DNA of 64,000 bases. It comes from Lepidonotus clava (taxonomy: Eukaryota > Annelida > Polychaeta > Phyllodocida > Polynoidae). The position numbers were made by a program, and so were the translations under genes. A model generated the notes under the pieces. It had not been told where the DNA came from. It saw only the letters and a program-made list of their open reading frames with translations, and made no database searches. This document shows positions 44,441-55,600 of the stretch, piece after piece (the stretch's first letter is position 1; each line of letters starts with the position of its first letter). Where the stretch lies: positions 43,931,003-43,995,002 of the forward strand of contig OW387148.1 of NCBI GenBank assembly GCA_936440205.1, in the 5' to 3' direction.

Positions 44441-45127
44441 TGTGACCCGATCTGACATAATGAGTCGCAAGTCGCGGAGATACGAATTTGAGTTAGTAAG
44501 ATATGTTCCTCACCTCGAAAAGAGCTTCATTTTGATACCAAGATTGTGTTTGTACGATGATTAGGGCCAAAGTTAGGTTTTTCCCTATACGCGGTAGGCT
44601 GGAAACTTGATTCTGAGAAAAACGCGTTTGAAGTTTTTATGTGCGGTTTTCGTTACACCCGGTCGGAATTCCTTGGATACCACTAGAAGTTTATCTCCCA
44701 CCGACTTGAGACTTGGAATATACATTCTAGACTAGTTGAACTACAAAATACTGTGAACTCATGCTTTAGAAATGGAAACTTTAATCATGCCGGCCTTGTA
44801 AAGATAGAGTACAATTCCTGTAAATCTGCACCTGAAAATGAAAAACTGAAGCAAGAGGGCAAGCTCAAACAGTCACAATACCTGTTCTAGAAGGCTGAAT
44901 TGAAGTCACAACGACTTGTAAAGAGTCTATGGGAATGTTCAAGTGTATTTCAGCCTGTTTTGCCATAAATAATAAGTGTCATAGTTCCAGGTAAGTTGGA
45001 TAAAAGTTCCATAAAGTTGAAAGATCACAAAACGTCACTAAACTGAGTCTAAAGCAACTCAGAAGGCACAAAAGTACCAATAAAATATTAAAATTCGAAC
45101 TATATACAGGTATTCTAGTCTATGATT

Positions 45128-48100
45128 CTAGTTGCTAGAGGATGTAGACCGACCACACCCCCGCCCCCGACTTTGGCTGCGTTTACATTTGGGTGGGGGA
45201 GTGATCTCTGGGGAAGTGTCTGAGTCTGAGTCTGTTTCCATTTCACGTCGCATTTGGGCTGCTGTCTCTGTGTCTGAGTCCTCTGAGCCCGAGTCAGGGG
45301 TTTTCCCTCGACCCCGACCCCGACCTCGACCCCGACCTCGCCCCTGACCTCGGCCTCGCCCCCGACCTCGCCCCCTTCCTCTACCACGTCCCCTTCCTCG
45401 CGCCTCCTCCTCCTCCTCCTCCTCCCCTGCATCTCCACCTCCACCTGCTCCTGAGGGCCCTGGACCTGGATCTGGCGATGGGTCCCGCCGCCTTGGTGCC
45501 TCTGCTGCAGGCTCAGGTTCCGTGGGCTTGGGGCACGTAATGTCTTTGGTTTCCTCTGTGCAGAAGTCTCTGATGTTTTTGAAGAGGTACCACTGCCGAC
45601 GAAGGGGAAGCCCAGGGAAAGGTGTGACCGGTGGTAGGACCTTTGGGACGGCTCCAGGGTCCACAGTGAGCACATCCACTTCCTCCGGCTCAGAGTCAAT
45701 GTACTGTCGGACGGTTACCTTCCCTGTTTGATGAGAAGGGGCTGTTTGATGAGAAGATAAAGTGGTGATACTGCTTGATCCCTTTTATTGGCCGGGTGAA
45801 CGGGGTCAGGAAGGCTTGCCAGTTATAGGTTGGGACAAAGACGGCCCCATCTTCTGACCCACACAGCTGAGGGATGTTGACTTCTTTTTGGGTGCTGTCC
45901 CGGACCGTCTTGGCCAGGTCAGCAAGGCAGGACACCTCGGCACGGCGAAACCGCTGCTTGAGGAGACCGAAGCACCAGTCGGGGGCAAACTTGGTGTGGC
46001 CGGTTATGAGAAAGTTTAAAGTGATCTGCTTATGCAGACCAGTCAGGACCCGCCACATGAGATAGCCAATCACGTACTTGTTCTTGTTTTGCCCACTGCA
46101 GTTGTCACAGTGGAGGTCAAGGAGGCGTTCACCGAGGGAGTAGGTGGCAAAGTAGTGGTGGAGGTAGGAGATGACAGCGTTTGAACCCTTGCTGCCGCAG
46201 TGGGACTCATCAATAAGATAGTTTACTTGACGGGGGATGGCTTCAGCACACACGCCAAAGATGCCTACTTTGCGTGGGACGAGGAAGTAGAGGGGCCCTG
46301 GCTGCATGGGGGAGGAGGGGAGGTGGACCTGCTGTGCGTAGTCGAAAGATACATGCACCCGGATGTCAGAGGAACAGGGAGTGTGTGGCCCGAGCGCCGG
46401 GCGGCCTGCCTCAGCATACGCCTGCTTGGCAGCGGTAGTCAGTTCCTGGTAGAACTCCCGTTCCTTGGCCACTACATCCAGGTGCTTCTGCTGCTTCTTT
46501 AACTTTGCCTGCTTAACTACTTCGGGGAGGTTAGAGGAGTAGGAGATGTCACGGTTGTTCCTCTGACACTCCCAGCACAGGTCAGTCATGGGGCGAGAAC
46601 ACACAATACGGGGTAGCAACTGGCGCCAGAGGTTACGGAAGGTGGTGACGGCAACCTGACGGTGGGCGTCCCCGATGGCCTGTAGAAAACGTTTATGCAC
46701 ATCTACCTTCCTTGTGCTGGAGGGGAGGAGGAGGATGTCGTCGCGTTTGTGCGTGGAGACTCGGCCGGGGAGGACGAGGGCATAGGTTTCGGCATAGGAG
46801 TTGATGAAGTCGACCACGCGGCGGATGTCTGCGAGGTCGAGGGAGTGGGTGTTGGCCTTGCGTCCACCTGACCTCTTAGTACGGGGTACGACCCCGTTCT
46901 CCCGATACCACTGGCTGATGGCGGTCATCTTGTTGATACTGCAGCTGAAAAACAAGAACACACAACTTACAATTGGAAATGGAATAATGTTGGACATGGC
47001 AGGTTCAGTTACATAAAAATAATGTTTGGTTACATAAAATATTATGTACATGTTAATAAGTTACAGCAGGACACAGGTTTAGGAACTACTTAGACAGAGA
47101 ATGTTAGCTGCAGAGATGAATAATTACCTGTAGAGAAAGAGCAGGGTGTCCCGGCAGACCTTCCTGCCCCCGACGGTGTAGTGGCTCCGTTGGTGCTGCC
47201 TGGCACCCTTGCCCTTTTTCCCCTTCTTCCAGGTCGACAGCTGTGACGAGGTGTCAGTACAGGCACTTGTAACGCCCAACAGGAGCATGTCCTTCTCCCC
47301 TGGAATGGAAATCCGACACAGAACTTTAGTGATGTACAAGCGACTGACTTTGTGAAAAAAAAAAAGTTTAAGAAAGTTTAAGAACATTACTCTCGGCCGG
47401 GTCTACCCCCGAGGTCACTGAGGTTACTTGGCCTAAAATCGTATGTCAATGCCACAGAGGAAAAGTTACAGCCTCCAGGCGGTCATACAGGTATTATAGA
47501 TGACAAACTATCTTCATTTAAGACGGTTAATAGCATGGTTATTGGCCGCACCTGGACTCAGCTGGGCGACCTCCTGCCGTTTGTCCAGACGCTCGGCCGT
47601 TGAGAACTGGACGCAACACGGGCCGTCGTTGTGGTACTTACACGAGCACCTAAACATGACGAAAGTCCACATTAATGTCAAAGATATGTGAGGGCACCCC
47701 TATAGATTGAATTAGGTTCATTAGATGGCCGCTAAGAACTTTTAATTAGGCCTGAGAGAGCATAACGGTCAAGGCCGTCCATCGTTCAAGTGCGAGACGC
47801 CATTAAGTAGGTCACGGCGGCATACTTTCAGTAAATGTCGATTTTGAACATAAAGACAGATAGAAACATGAAAATAATTACGGGATATCTTAGAAAACAT
47901 GTTTCGGCAACTTCTGATGGCCGGACAGGTCTAACGGTTTGGTATTTATAGGAATTTTCAAACGACACAACTTGGGCAATTTCGATCGCAAGTCGCAAAC
48001 AAGCATGGCCTACCTAAATTTCTGGCAACTGTCAGTTTCCTCCTGCAGCAGTTGGTCCGTCGGATCAGTGATAACCAGGGGCTCATCCTCGTCCTCCTGT

Positions 48101-48315
48101 GACTCCTCAGCCTCCTCCAAATCCTCGATGTCCTTTTCCGACAGGGTAGCATCCTCCTCCCCCTCCGATAAGTCGCCATCGTCCTCGGCAAAGACGAAGT
48201 AATCCTCAACGAGTTCTCGCCATTGCTCGTCGTTGGCGCCGCCATGAAGATTAGTCCGAACAATTGTATTTAACGCTGCTGCCACGGCCTCCTCACGCTC
48301 CTTGGGGGTAGCCAT
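45128..48315 (-). CDS. Transposon C transposase-like protein with DUF7869-type core
   Basis: Minus-strand exons with consistent splice phases: 48014-48315 (acidic N-terminus), 47552-47649 (RCSCKYHNDGPCCVQF Cys cluster), 47128-47299 (YTVGGRKVCRDTLLFLY), then from 46944 leftward. The core has FDYAQQVH (about 46330-46350), HCDNCSGQNKN (about 46081-46113) and GHTKFAPDWCFG (about 45975-46000), the conserved blocks of DUF7869 proteins and probably a DDE/RNase H-like active site. The Cys pair motif TDLCWECQ precedes it. The tail reads TVRQYIDSEPEEVDVL, an RG repeat and an acidic end. The last blocks lie in a different frame from the core: the core frame stops near 45696 just after a duplicated CTTCTCATCAAACAG. 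So there is either one frameshift or an unrecognised small intron. Confidence 0.75.
45300..45405. repeat. CGACCC/CGACCTCG repeat encoding Arg-Gly
   Basis: Degenerate 6-bp units (CGACCC/CGACCT) encode an RG-rich tail in the leftward transposon C gene. RG tracts commonly bind RNA or DNA. Confidence 0.9.
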
Positions 48316-48896
48316 CGAATCCTAGGAATGTTTGGATCCTAACTGCACTTGCAGTTCAAATAACACGCTAATTAACAGGTTAGGCCTCATTGAACGCGCA
48401 CCTGCTTCTGTCGGTCGGACCTTTAAATTTCCCAAACAGTCGCGCTTCCGGCACGCCGAGGGCGTCTCGGCCAATCAGAGCGCTCGGATCGCAACACGTG
48501 ACCTCCTTGACAACGATTGTTTACGGCGACGGCTTTCGCGATCCGCCTTCTGATTGGTCCATCCCCATCGGAATTCAAAATCCGACAATGCGATTGGCTA
48601 GAAGAGGTCCCGCGCTTTTCGGCGGTACCAAAAGTTCTTGGGTTGTCGACTCCTAAAAGCGGCTCGCAAGTCGGCAAAGTTGATAAAAATCGGCGTCTCA
48701 GGAGCCTTTTGTTTTAACTCACTGAAGCAGAAGAACGACTTTGGGGGCCATTCTAACACACTTAGAATATTAATTTCATCAAAATATTTTGGGAAATGAT
48801 AGTCCTGATATAAAAGATTAAGAAAATGCAAAAAAGTCATTTTCGATGGTGGGGCCGATTTCCGACTTCAGAGGCCCATATCTCAGTTTGACCGCG
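48316..48896. promoter_or_regulatory. 5' flank of the transposon C gene
   Basis: CpG-rich interval between the gene start and the right terminal repeat. It contains several diverged direct words but no repeated motif like that of transposon A. It presumably holds the promoter; no specific element is identified. Confidence 0.35.
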
Positions 48897-48945
48897 CGCG
48901 ACTTGCGACTCATTTTGTCGGATCGGGTCACATATGTCCCACCAC

Positions 48946-49985
48946 ACAAACGTAGCAGACCCCAGCAAACAACATCTGATAAAGATAAGTCAAATTCCAT
49001 ACTAGATGATATATTTGAACCACGTCAAATTGCTGAGTCACTGATTGATCATGTGCATAGTACAAATATCAAAACTAGAAAATCATCTATTTCTGGGACC
49101 AAACCAATGAACAATGGGACACCCACCATAGATATAAATAAGCCTGACCACCAGAGCGTGACTGGCAGTGAGTCTGAGGGAAACGCGGAGCGTTCGGAAA
49201 GTGACTTCCCAAACCTAGACCCATTACATCCTACTCTTCTGAAAATGCTCAAGTCAATCAATGACAAACTGACGCAACAAGGTGACACACTCAAAGAACA
49301 GGCACAAACACTGAGATCTCTCAACATATCGTCTGTGAATAATCAGAAATCACTCACATTTGTCCAGGCAAATTTAGAGGATTTGAAGCATAAAATCAAA
49401 ATCATGGAAAAGAATAGCAAAGAAGTTATGGGAAAACAGACAGACCTACAAAGTCATGGTCGTGACCTGGAGAAAAGGATTCAGCACATAGAATCACAGC
49501 TATCTCAAATGGACTTCATGACAAAAAGGAAGAATCTAATCATCGTCAGTGTCAAAGAAACACAAGGAGAGAATACAACAGATATAGCCCTAGATATTCT
49601 GTCACTGATACATCCTCAGATCAAATCTGATGACATAGAACACTCACAAAGAGTTGTCCGACCAGGATCAAACCCAAGATCAATTCTTGTAGTGATGAAA
49701 TCCCTTACTCTCCACGATAACATCATGAAAAATAAAAACAAGTTGAAGAACAGACAGGACATGAAAACCATTTGGATTAACGATGATCCAAATCCTTTGA
49801 TCTCATAGCAAAAGGCTGAGTCTAGAGCTGTGACAAGAGAAGCCAACAAGAAGGGCTTTACATCTCATCAAAGAGGATCAGGGGTTGTAATAGATGGCCA
49901 ATACTAACCACACAATCGATTTGAAAATGTACCACCTGAGGTAAAACTGGACAACACAAAGACGCGAACAGTAGGAGACAGGGGC
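48946..49985 (+). pseudogene. LINE ORF1-like protein (coiled coil plus RRM-like)
   Basis: A polar N-terminus with SESDFPNLDPLHPTLLKML leads to a long coiled coil (about LKMLKSINDKLTQQGDTLK to KRIQHIESQLSQMDF). A compact domain follows, starting MTKRKNLIIVSVKE and including DIALDILSLIHPQ, EHSQRVVRPG and RSILVVMKSL. This matches L1-ORF1-like and similar nucleic-acid-binding ORF1 proteins (coiled coil, RRM-like, C-terminal). The likely original start was lost or separated when transposon C inserted; the visible frame is read through the transposon's terminal repeat. Stops occur after NDDPNPLIS (49806-49808) and further on near 49905, but family-like sequence (VTREANKKGF, VVIDGQY) continues, so it is a decayed copy. 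Confidence 0.7.
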
Positions 49986-49986
49986 A

Positions 49987-52734
49987 CCTAGCACCACTCT
50001 CCAATATGTACGAGTGCGATTTGGAGATAGCTGGTAAATGCTACAAATCAGCAGAACAGGCTATACAGCACAAACGAGCAACTGTTGCCAAATGCTGGAA
50101 AATTGCTGAACAGATTGCACAAAGGTAGAGAGTAAAACACTTTGAGCATATAACCAATTGTATAGAAACAGAATGAAGAGACATCACCAGTTTTATAAAA
50201 GGAATAATCAGAAAGTATTCAAAATTATGTGAATTACCACACTGTATAGTGTAAATACAGCATGGACTGCTGGTAGGTGTAAATATACCTGTTAAGCAAT
50301 AGCAGACAGGGTGTCTCCCAGCAAGTACCAATGCTTGGGTAAAATCAATAAACTGGACTGCTATATATTGGGTAGAACCTATGGGTATGGCGGAGAACAC
50401 TATTTACCATTTGGACAATACGAGTCTTAAGGATTTGAGGGGTTTGAATAGCTATACATAGCGGGACATCTGGTGACTGTTGGAAGGGCTATTGTGTTGC
50501 GGATTGCATGTAAGATCAGGCGGACTCTCAAGAGAAAGCTTACTCTCCATCGGTTGGAATTGTGAACCTAGGTATCTTAAACCATCATCGCACAGGTCAA
50601 GCGTTGTTCGTGTTGTGGATCTGAATGCCCATCTCGTGAACTTATCTGCCACTTGACTAGCATTAACAGAAGAAGTGATATAACAATTTTGAAATCCCGT
50701 AAGTGCGGATAACTGGCATGGCCGCCATTGGCTTCCGGTTTACTATTTTCGTCTAAGGCAATGTCCAAGCGAGAAGGCACAAACACATTTTGAGCCAAAT
50801 CAACACTTGCAACAGATAAATCACACAGATTTGTTTCCTTTCCAGTTTCAAACCGTAAATCCATGTTAACACCACATGCTGCATAATTTTCAAGAACCTT
50901 TGTTGTCTGAGTCACAAGCGGCGATTCATCCGGGCATCGCTCATCCTGAATGTCAACAATCGCATGTGGAGTAGCAGCGGAGAACAAATTATGGATTTTA
51001 ACATCGTCCACACAGGATTTGCTGGATGTAAAACAGTCAGAAAGTGTCAGAGATGTTGCTGGACTTTGAATACATAGTCATTCAGACTTGCCTTGACATT
51101 TGACATTAGTGCAAGCACCTTGTCGGTGATCTTCACCCTGACCCAAATAACAAACATGGCGTTTACCACATTTCTTACCGTTACAATACTTATAATTGAA
51201 CGCCCAGCACACACCTTTATCCAGAGATTCTTTTGGAGATTTCGTTGAAGCCTTGCTTTTGGATCGCAGCATCACTACCGTACAGTCAAATCCAAGGTGC
51301 TTGTAAACGCTTTGGCCCCCTTCAACTCAGCAATTTTCCGGACATCCGCATCGTAAGCAACAAGACTCTCTGTGGTATACACTTTAGTAGCAGCCTTGTC
51401 TTCAATTAATCGGAGATGATCCATCATACCAGCGATTTTACTCCTGCAGACATTGACGCCACCATAAGCGCCACAAAAGCACTGAAGAAAATCGCAAAGG
51501 TAAGCGCCTTCGTGTCACCTTTAGGTAGATACGGTCAAAGACTATACCTGTGCTTTGCATTCTCTCATCGCAGGGGTTTGACCGTTGTAGATCGGGTGAC
51601 GACAGGTACTTGATCTTCATCGCAGGAATTGCTCGAATCAGTGGTATCTGATGATTCATCGTCCTGCTTTGACTTGTGATCACGTTTTTTAACACACACA
51701 GATAGATCCTTCACACTCTTGGTTAAGTCAGCCATCATAGACTGGAGTGAAGCAGTTTGAGCCTGTTGGTCACGGACGAGGGTGGTGAAAAATTTAAACT
51801 TAGCAATTTCTGTTGCATCGTCCTCTTCTTCTTCTTCCTCCTCGTCCTCTGGAATCGCCGCAGTGGCAATTGGCGATTTTTTTGTCTCCAACTTTTGCTG
51901 ATCCATAATTATCCAGCAGTACTTTCCCCGTGGTGGAATATGGTGCTGGCCCCACGATCGGCAACTGGTTAAAGACATAAATCCAGCGGATTGCACATGT
52001 AAATAATCCCAATTTAGTAGGTTCAATCATAGCAATTGCACTAATGAGCCTCAATAATCGCACACCAACAATAAAATATTCCCAGGTACGAATGATCCCC
52101 AAGAAAAAATTCTAAAGTCAGTGGGAACATATGAGGCTCATGGCGGCTGGATACACAATGTTTGCCACCAAAATATCATGTGAACTCATGAATATTTATT
52201 AACTTGCCTCCGATACAATTTGCACATGTTCCCAAAATACATATATTAATATAATGACAATTATATTACATATAAGGCAATCTTGTTGAACATTATAGGA
52301 ACAGTTCCCAAACTAACAAGTAATTACATAGCAAACCAGTAGTGTTCAAGATTATGGACACACCAAATCCCTACACGGCAAAAATGCTAGGCATGTCAAT
52401 TAAGGTTGTAGGTTGGGAGGCAATTGAAGAGGATGAAGTAAGGTACATCATGAAAGAAAAGTACAGGCAAAACCCTAAACTCGTGGAAATGTTATTGGCA
52501 ACAGGAACCAAACGACTTCTCAAATGCACCCGGAATGCGAAGTGGGGAGCAGGCATTGCTATAGACAGCAGGCTACTAGGTACCAGCAAGCATACAGGAC
52601 GGAACGTTACTGGATTTATGCTCAGAGAAATGCATGCAGAATTCAAAGCATACTTTGAAGAAACGGCAGAAAAGGAAGTTGGAACTCAGGGGACCGTACC
52701 ACAACCGGCAGACCGTACGGGAACAACTACGTAG
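49987..52734 (+). pseudogene. NADAR domain in the LINE, split by an insertion
   Basis: First part 49987-50115: APLSNMYECDLEIAGKCYKS followed by AEQAIQHKRA, the PLSNf...f.saEq..Q..Ka opening of NADAR domains. Second part from 52353: MDTPNPYTAKMLGMSIKVV, then VRYIMKEKYRQNPKLVEMLL, ATGTKRLLKCTRNAKWGAGI and GRNVTGFMLREMH, the rest of the domain including the W-G-x-G and G-x-N-x-x-G motifs. NADAR proteins (YbiA-like) act as N-glycosidases on ADP-ribose-like or riboflavin-pathway nucleotides. The reading frame of the two halves is continuous on either side of the insert if one AGAT is removed. The frame change from ORF1 just upstream is a decay mark or an ORF boundary. Confidence 0.78.
50116..52348 (-). 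mobile_element. TG...CA family, long member with gag-like remnant (fossil)
   Basis: The boundaries TGCACAAAGGTAG (50116) and GTAGTGTTCA (52348) match the short family members; AGAT flanks both sides (50112-50115, 52349-52352). About 50116-50690 and the last ~60 bp match short copies. Between them, on the minus strand, lies a broken gag-like region: an acidic/coiled-coil start (about 51900), a YDADVRKIAELKGAKAF block and a Cys/His cluster CWAFNYKYCNGKKCGKRHVC (about 51145-51215). These resemble the gag of DIRS/Ngaro-type and related retroelements. Broken and non-autonomous. Confidence 0.7.
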
Positions 52735-52928
52735 GATGATAAACTTTACTTGGACTGACCAAACAGTAATTGATCGGGCAGACCAGAAAACCGTTTTCAT
52801 GCATGTGACCCTAGCTGACCAGCGCTGACTACACTGACTAAGGAGCTAAGTGAACTATACTGACTTTACTTGTAAGAAACTGTATTATATTGAACTTGCT
52901 ATTTGAAATTGATACAATAACAAAAACC

Positions 52929-53540
52929 ATGTCGGTTCTATTAGTTATGGACTCTCGAGGCCAAGATCTCCAGCCCTTATGTAATACCCGTGCCCCTGGA
53001 GTGGTAACTGCCATGACATACCTAGGAGCCAATGTAAGAACCCTATTCCATAGGGCCAGACAAATTCTTAAACACCAACAAGTCAAGACGGTCATAACTG
53101 CTGGAGGCATTTGCTGTATCACTAAGTTAGATAATGACAGGAAAGCAGTTCTTAGGACAAAAAAGGTGTCGAAGATAGCAAATTGAGTACATGATAGGGT
53201 ATCCAAATGTATGAATAGGATCAAAACGGATTTCCCAACCGTCAAAGTACTGATAGCACCAACAATAGGGATTGACCTTTCAAAGTACACCAAGCAACGG
53301 GTACCTCAAAAAATCCAAAATAAACTGAACAAGATGGACACAAAAGTGAATCAGGCACTAGTCAGCACAAATGACCCAGACTCGCCGGTTGTGTGGATTT
53401 CTAAATGTGTTCATAAATGCAAAGGAAAAGGAAAATGGTAGCACAAGTACAATCTGTTAACTGATGGCTGTCACTTCTCCCAAAAGGTCAAAGATACATG
53501 TGTTGAAGAAGTATGCCTGGCCCTTTCTAATCTCAAGTAA
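52929..53540 (+). pseudogene. SGNH-hydrolase-like (GDSL esterase-type) domain in the LINE
   Basis: 204 codons in one frame from the ATG at 52929. Block I: LLVMDSRGQDL (Ser of the GDS position). Block III region: VITAGGICCITKL, where functional relatives have G-x-N-D; the Asn-Asp pair is not preserved here (GGICCIT). Block V: LTDGCHFS with the Asp-x-x-His pair. Helix and strand spacing with FPTVKVLIAPTIGIDL and NKLNKMDTKVNQAL fits the family. Esterase-like domains of this type are known in CR1-like LINE ORF1 proteins. In-frame stops occur near 53184 and 53439, so it is dead. Confidence 0.72.
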
Positions 53541-53959
53541 GAGATCGACTGATACAAGAATCAGAGAAGGATACAACCATTCATAGAGACATTCTTGATA
53601 CTATGTAATTGTTCGATGAGCATATGCATACGTCATGTTTGATATTACTAACTATACAGAATCCTACACTAGTTCTCTCAAAATTGTAAGTTCAGTAAAT
53701 CTATTTGATGAGTAGATCGCTGATTATTCTAATAATATGAAATATGGAAACATATTGTAAATATTTTAGAGACAAGTTTGATGAGCTATCTCTTTCCTAT
53801 ATTAGAATGCCTTTCTAGGACGGGGCAATCAGTACATTCCCATCCCCAATCTAAAGTGGCATAACAAAGACGGGAGTGTTTGGATACAACATTCAGCAAG
53901 TATACAAATACTAGTCCATGCAACACCAATTGAGAATAATTCATCACTATATCACCTGA
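53541..53959. other. No clear gene
   Basis: AT-rich spacer between the SGNH domain and the inverted LINE fragment; it may be the decayed start of the endonuclease ORF but no motif is visible. Confidence 0.35.
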
Positions 53960-54480
53960 AGTAATACTTCTATATTACAAGCAATAACATTGCTTTTTAG
54001 TGGCCCTCTTAAATTTTGCATATGACTGTTCTGATCGAAGTGACACTGGCATTTTGTTCCAACTCTTAGGGCCTTGATACAATACACTTCTCTCAAAAGT
54101 ACTATTATTAGATCTTATCTCCCTAAAAACAGTTCCTTCATATTGCCTTAACTGTCGCACTACTGGTTGAATATTCACTGGATTTGTCTTCCATTTAAAA
54201 CAAATATTCTTCAAATGACATTGGAATCTATCCATCAGAAAAGGTACACCAGCTTCATTGTGAAGATTCCATACATTATATCTAGATTCCTTGCCAAGTT
54301 CAAGCCTAATAGCTCAATTTTGTAGCTTCTGTAATTTTGTCTAGCGTATTTTTATTTAGTCCTATAAGGAAGATGTTACCATAGTCAAAATATGGTTGAA
54401 TTTTTTATCTAAAAATTGCCATAGCTTGGTAAGTTGAGCTAGACTGGTGTCTTTTTTTATCTTAAGTTAATTCCAATGAT
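53960..54480 (-). pseudogene. LINE ORF2 C-terminal fragment, inverted
   Basis: Read right to left: KLQKLQN-AIRLELGKESRY, WNLHNEAGVPFLMDRFQCHL, then FERSVLYQGPKSWNKMPVSL and FKRATKKQCYCL to a stop at 53975. This is the standard C-terminus of CR1/Jockey-like ORF2 proteins (l.klQn.aiR ... s...yrGp..WN.lP..lr...s...Fk..lK). The upstream part has stops. It lies against the orientation of the surrounding LINE, so it is a separate 5'-truncated insertion. Confidence 0.75.
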
Positions 54481-55175
54481 GTTTTGTTGATATTGTTCTT
54501 ATTTACCTGTACCTGGTATAGACATGTTGAATTGTTCGTTAGACTACATCGTCACATGTCATTTACGTTTTTACTACTTGAAGAAGTGTAAATAAACGAT
54601 TACTATCTTAAATTAGGGGAGTTCTTCATTATTGTTCGTTGTATTAGCTAGCTTTAGTTCTTAATCCAGTTAGATCTTTATCCTGGTTATTCATCTGTTC
54701 TTCGGTGGTAGAGATTCTAAGTAAAGGGGCTCATTCCTATACAAAGAACACACACTTGGCAAGAGGTAATTTTATTATATCCATGTAGACAGTCTGAAGA
54801 TACAAGTACATAGTCTTTCCATTCATACAATTCATGCCATCTATCTCACAATGCTAACAACATCAGTAACCTTCCAACCAGGTATAGCTATGGTTAAGCT
54901 TCACCTTTCGAGGTCTATACACTCAGCAACTGTTGGGAGAGTCACCTTCCGTCTACCAGTGCCAGAGACCATCGGTAGAGTGTCCGTCACCTCCAGTACT
55001 TCGTTTGTAAGGCTAAGCCTAAGCTGTTTCAATCCTTACTACTACCTTATTGTAGTGGTTACTACAGTCTCAGCACTACCCTTTATGATCCGTGCTCTCT
55101 CTCTATCTTTCATACTTCTCATTCTTACTTACATTAAACTAATTCTATTTCTAATTCTACGTAAAGGCTGGCAAC
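54481..55175. other. Unassigned; open frame without similarity
   Basis: A plus frame from 54851 runs into the first 107-bp duplicate. Its middle is very hydrophobic (YYLIVVVTTVSALPFMIRAL, SFILLILTYIKLILFLIL), but I recognise no family and its last 35 codons are duplicated LINE sequence, so it is probably not a real gene. Confidence 0.35.
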
Positions 55176-55282
55176 AATTATTTTGGAGTAAGATTAAACA
55201 GGTCCTGGCTTCTAAATGTGCTCCAACACACATGATTGACCCACAGTTGAATGAAGAAAGCTGGGACATACTAACACCTGAT
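55176..55282 (+). repeat. 107-bp exact direct repeat, copy 1
   Basis: Identical to 56050-56156 over 107 bp (AATTATTTTGGAGTAAGATT ... ACACCTGAT). The downstream copy is in its natural place within the LINE. Confidence 0.95.
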
Positions 55283-55303
55283 GAAGTTATTTAATAACTT
55301 CAT
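55281..55303. repeat. Palindrome at the edge of the 107-bp duplicate
   Basis: ATGAAGTTATT at 55281-55291 pairs with 55293-55303 across a single T. It sits exactly at the junction where the first 107-bp copy ends. Confidence 0.9.
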
Positions 55304-55600
55304 AAAAACTTTGGAGAGGGTGGTTGATCAAAAAGATATGAACAGAAACAATGTAATATTAATAGGTGATTTCAATATGGACTATTTCAGAGGGCTAGAT
55401 AGGAAAAAAACTCCTGAAATTTGAAAATAAGGTTGGCTTAAAACAAATAAGAAACTCTCCTACCTGGATAACTGACACTTCTAAAACTCTGATAGATTTA
55501 ATCTTCACAGATATTAACTATAATATGTTGTCTGGGACTATAAACAATAACATTAGTGACCACTTATCTGTTTTCTTTAGACGGTAATATACCAAACAGT
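55304..55600 (+). pseudogene. LINE endonuclease C-terminal part
   Basis: VILIGDFNMDYFRGLDR (catalytic Asp-Asn), then LKQIRNSPTWITDTSKTLID, LIFTDINYN and NNISDHLSVFF (catalytic His). A frame change after GLDRKK and stops nearby show decay. Confidence 0.8.

Larger units (their letters stand above)
44441..48932 (-). mobile_element. DNA transposon C, ~4.5 kb, DUF7869-type
   Basis: 36-bp terminal inverted repeats, 34 of 36 matching, starting TGTGACCCGATC and ending GCAAGTCGCG (44441-44476 and 48897-48932). TA flanks both ends (within an extended CATATG), so the target duplication may be TA or ATAT. A single leftward spliced gene fills the interior. The right end abuts LINE ORF1-like sequence. The interior is more GC-rich than the surroundings. 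I do not know a formally named superfamily. Confidence 0.85.

Noticed and set aside
54851-55294. 147-codon frame with several hydrophobic segments as a membrane protein
   Set aside because: Its last 35 codons are a duplicated LINE segment and no family is recognisable; surrounding LINE sequence is decayed.
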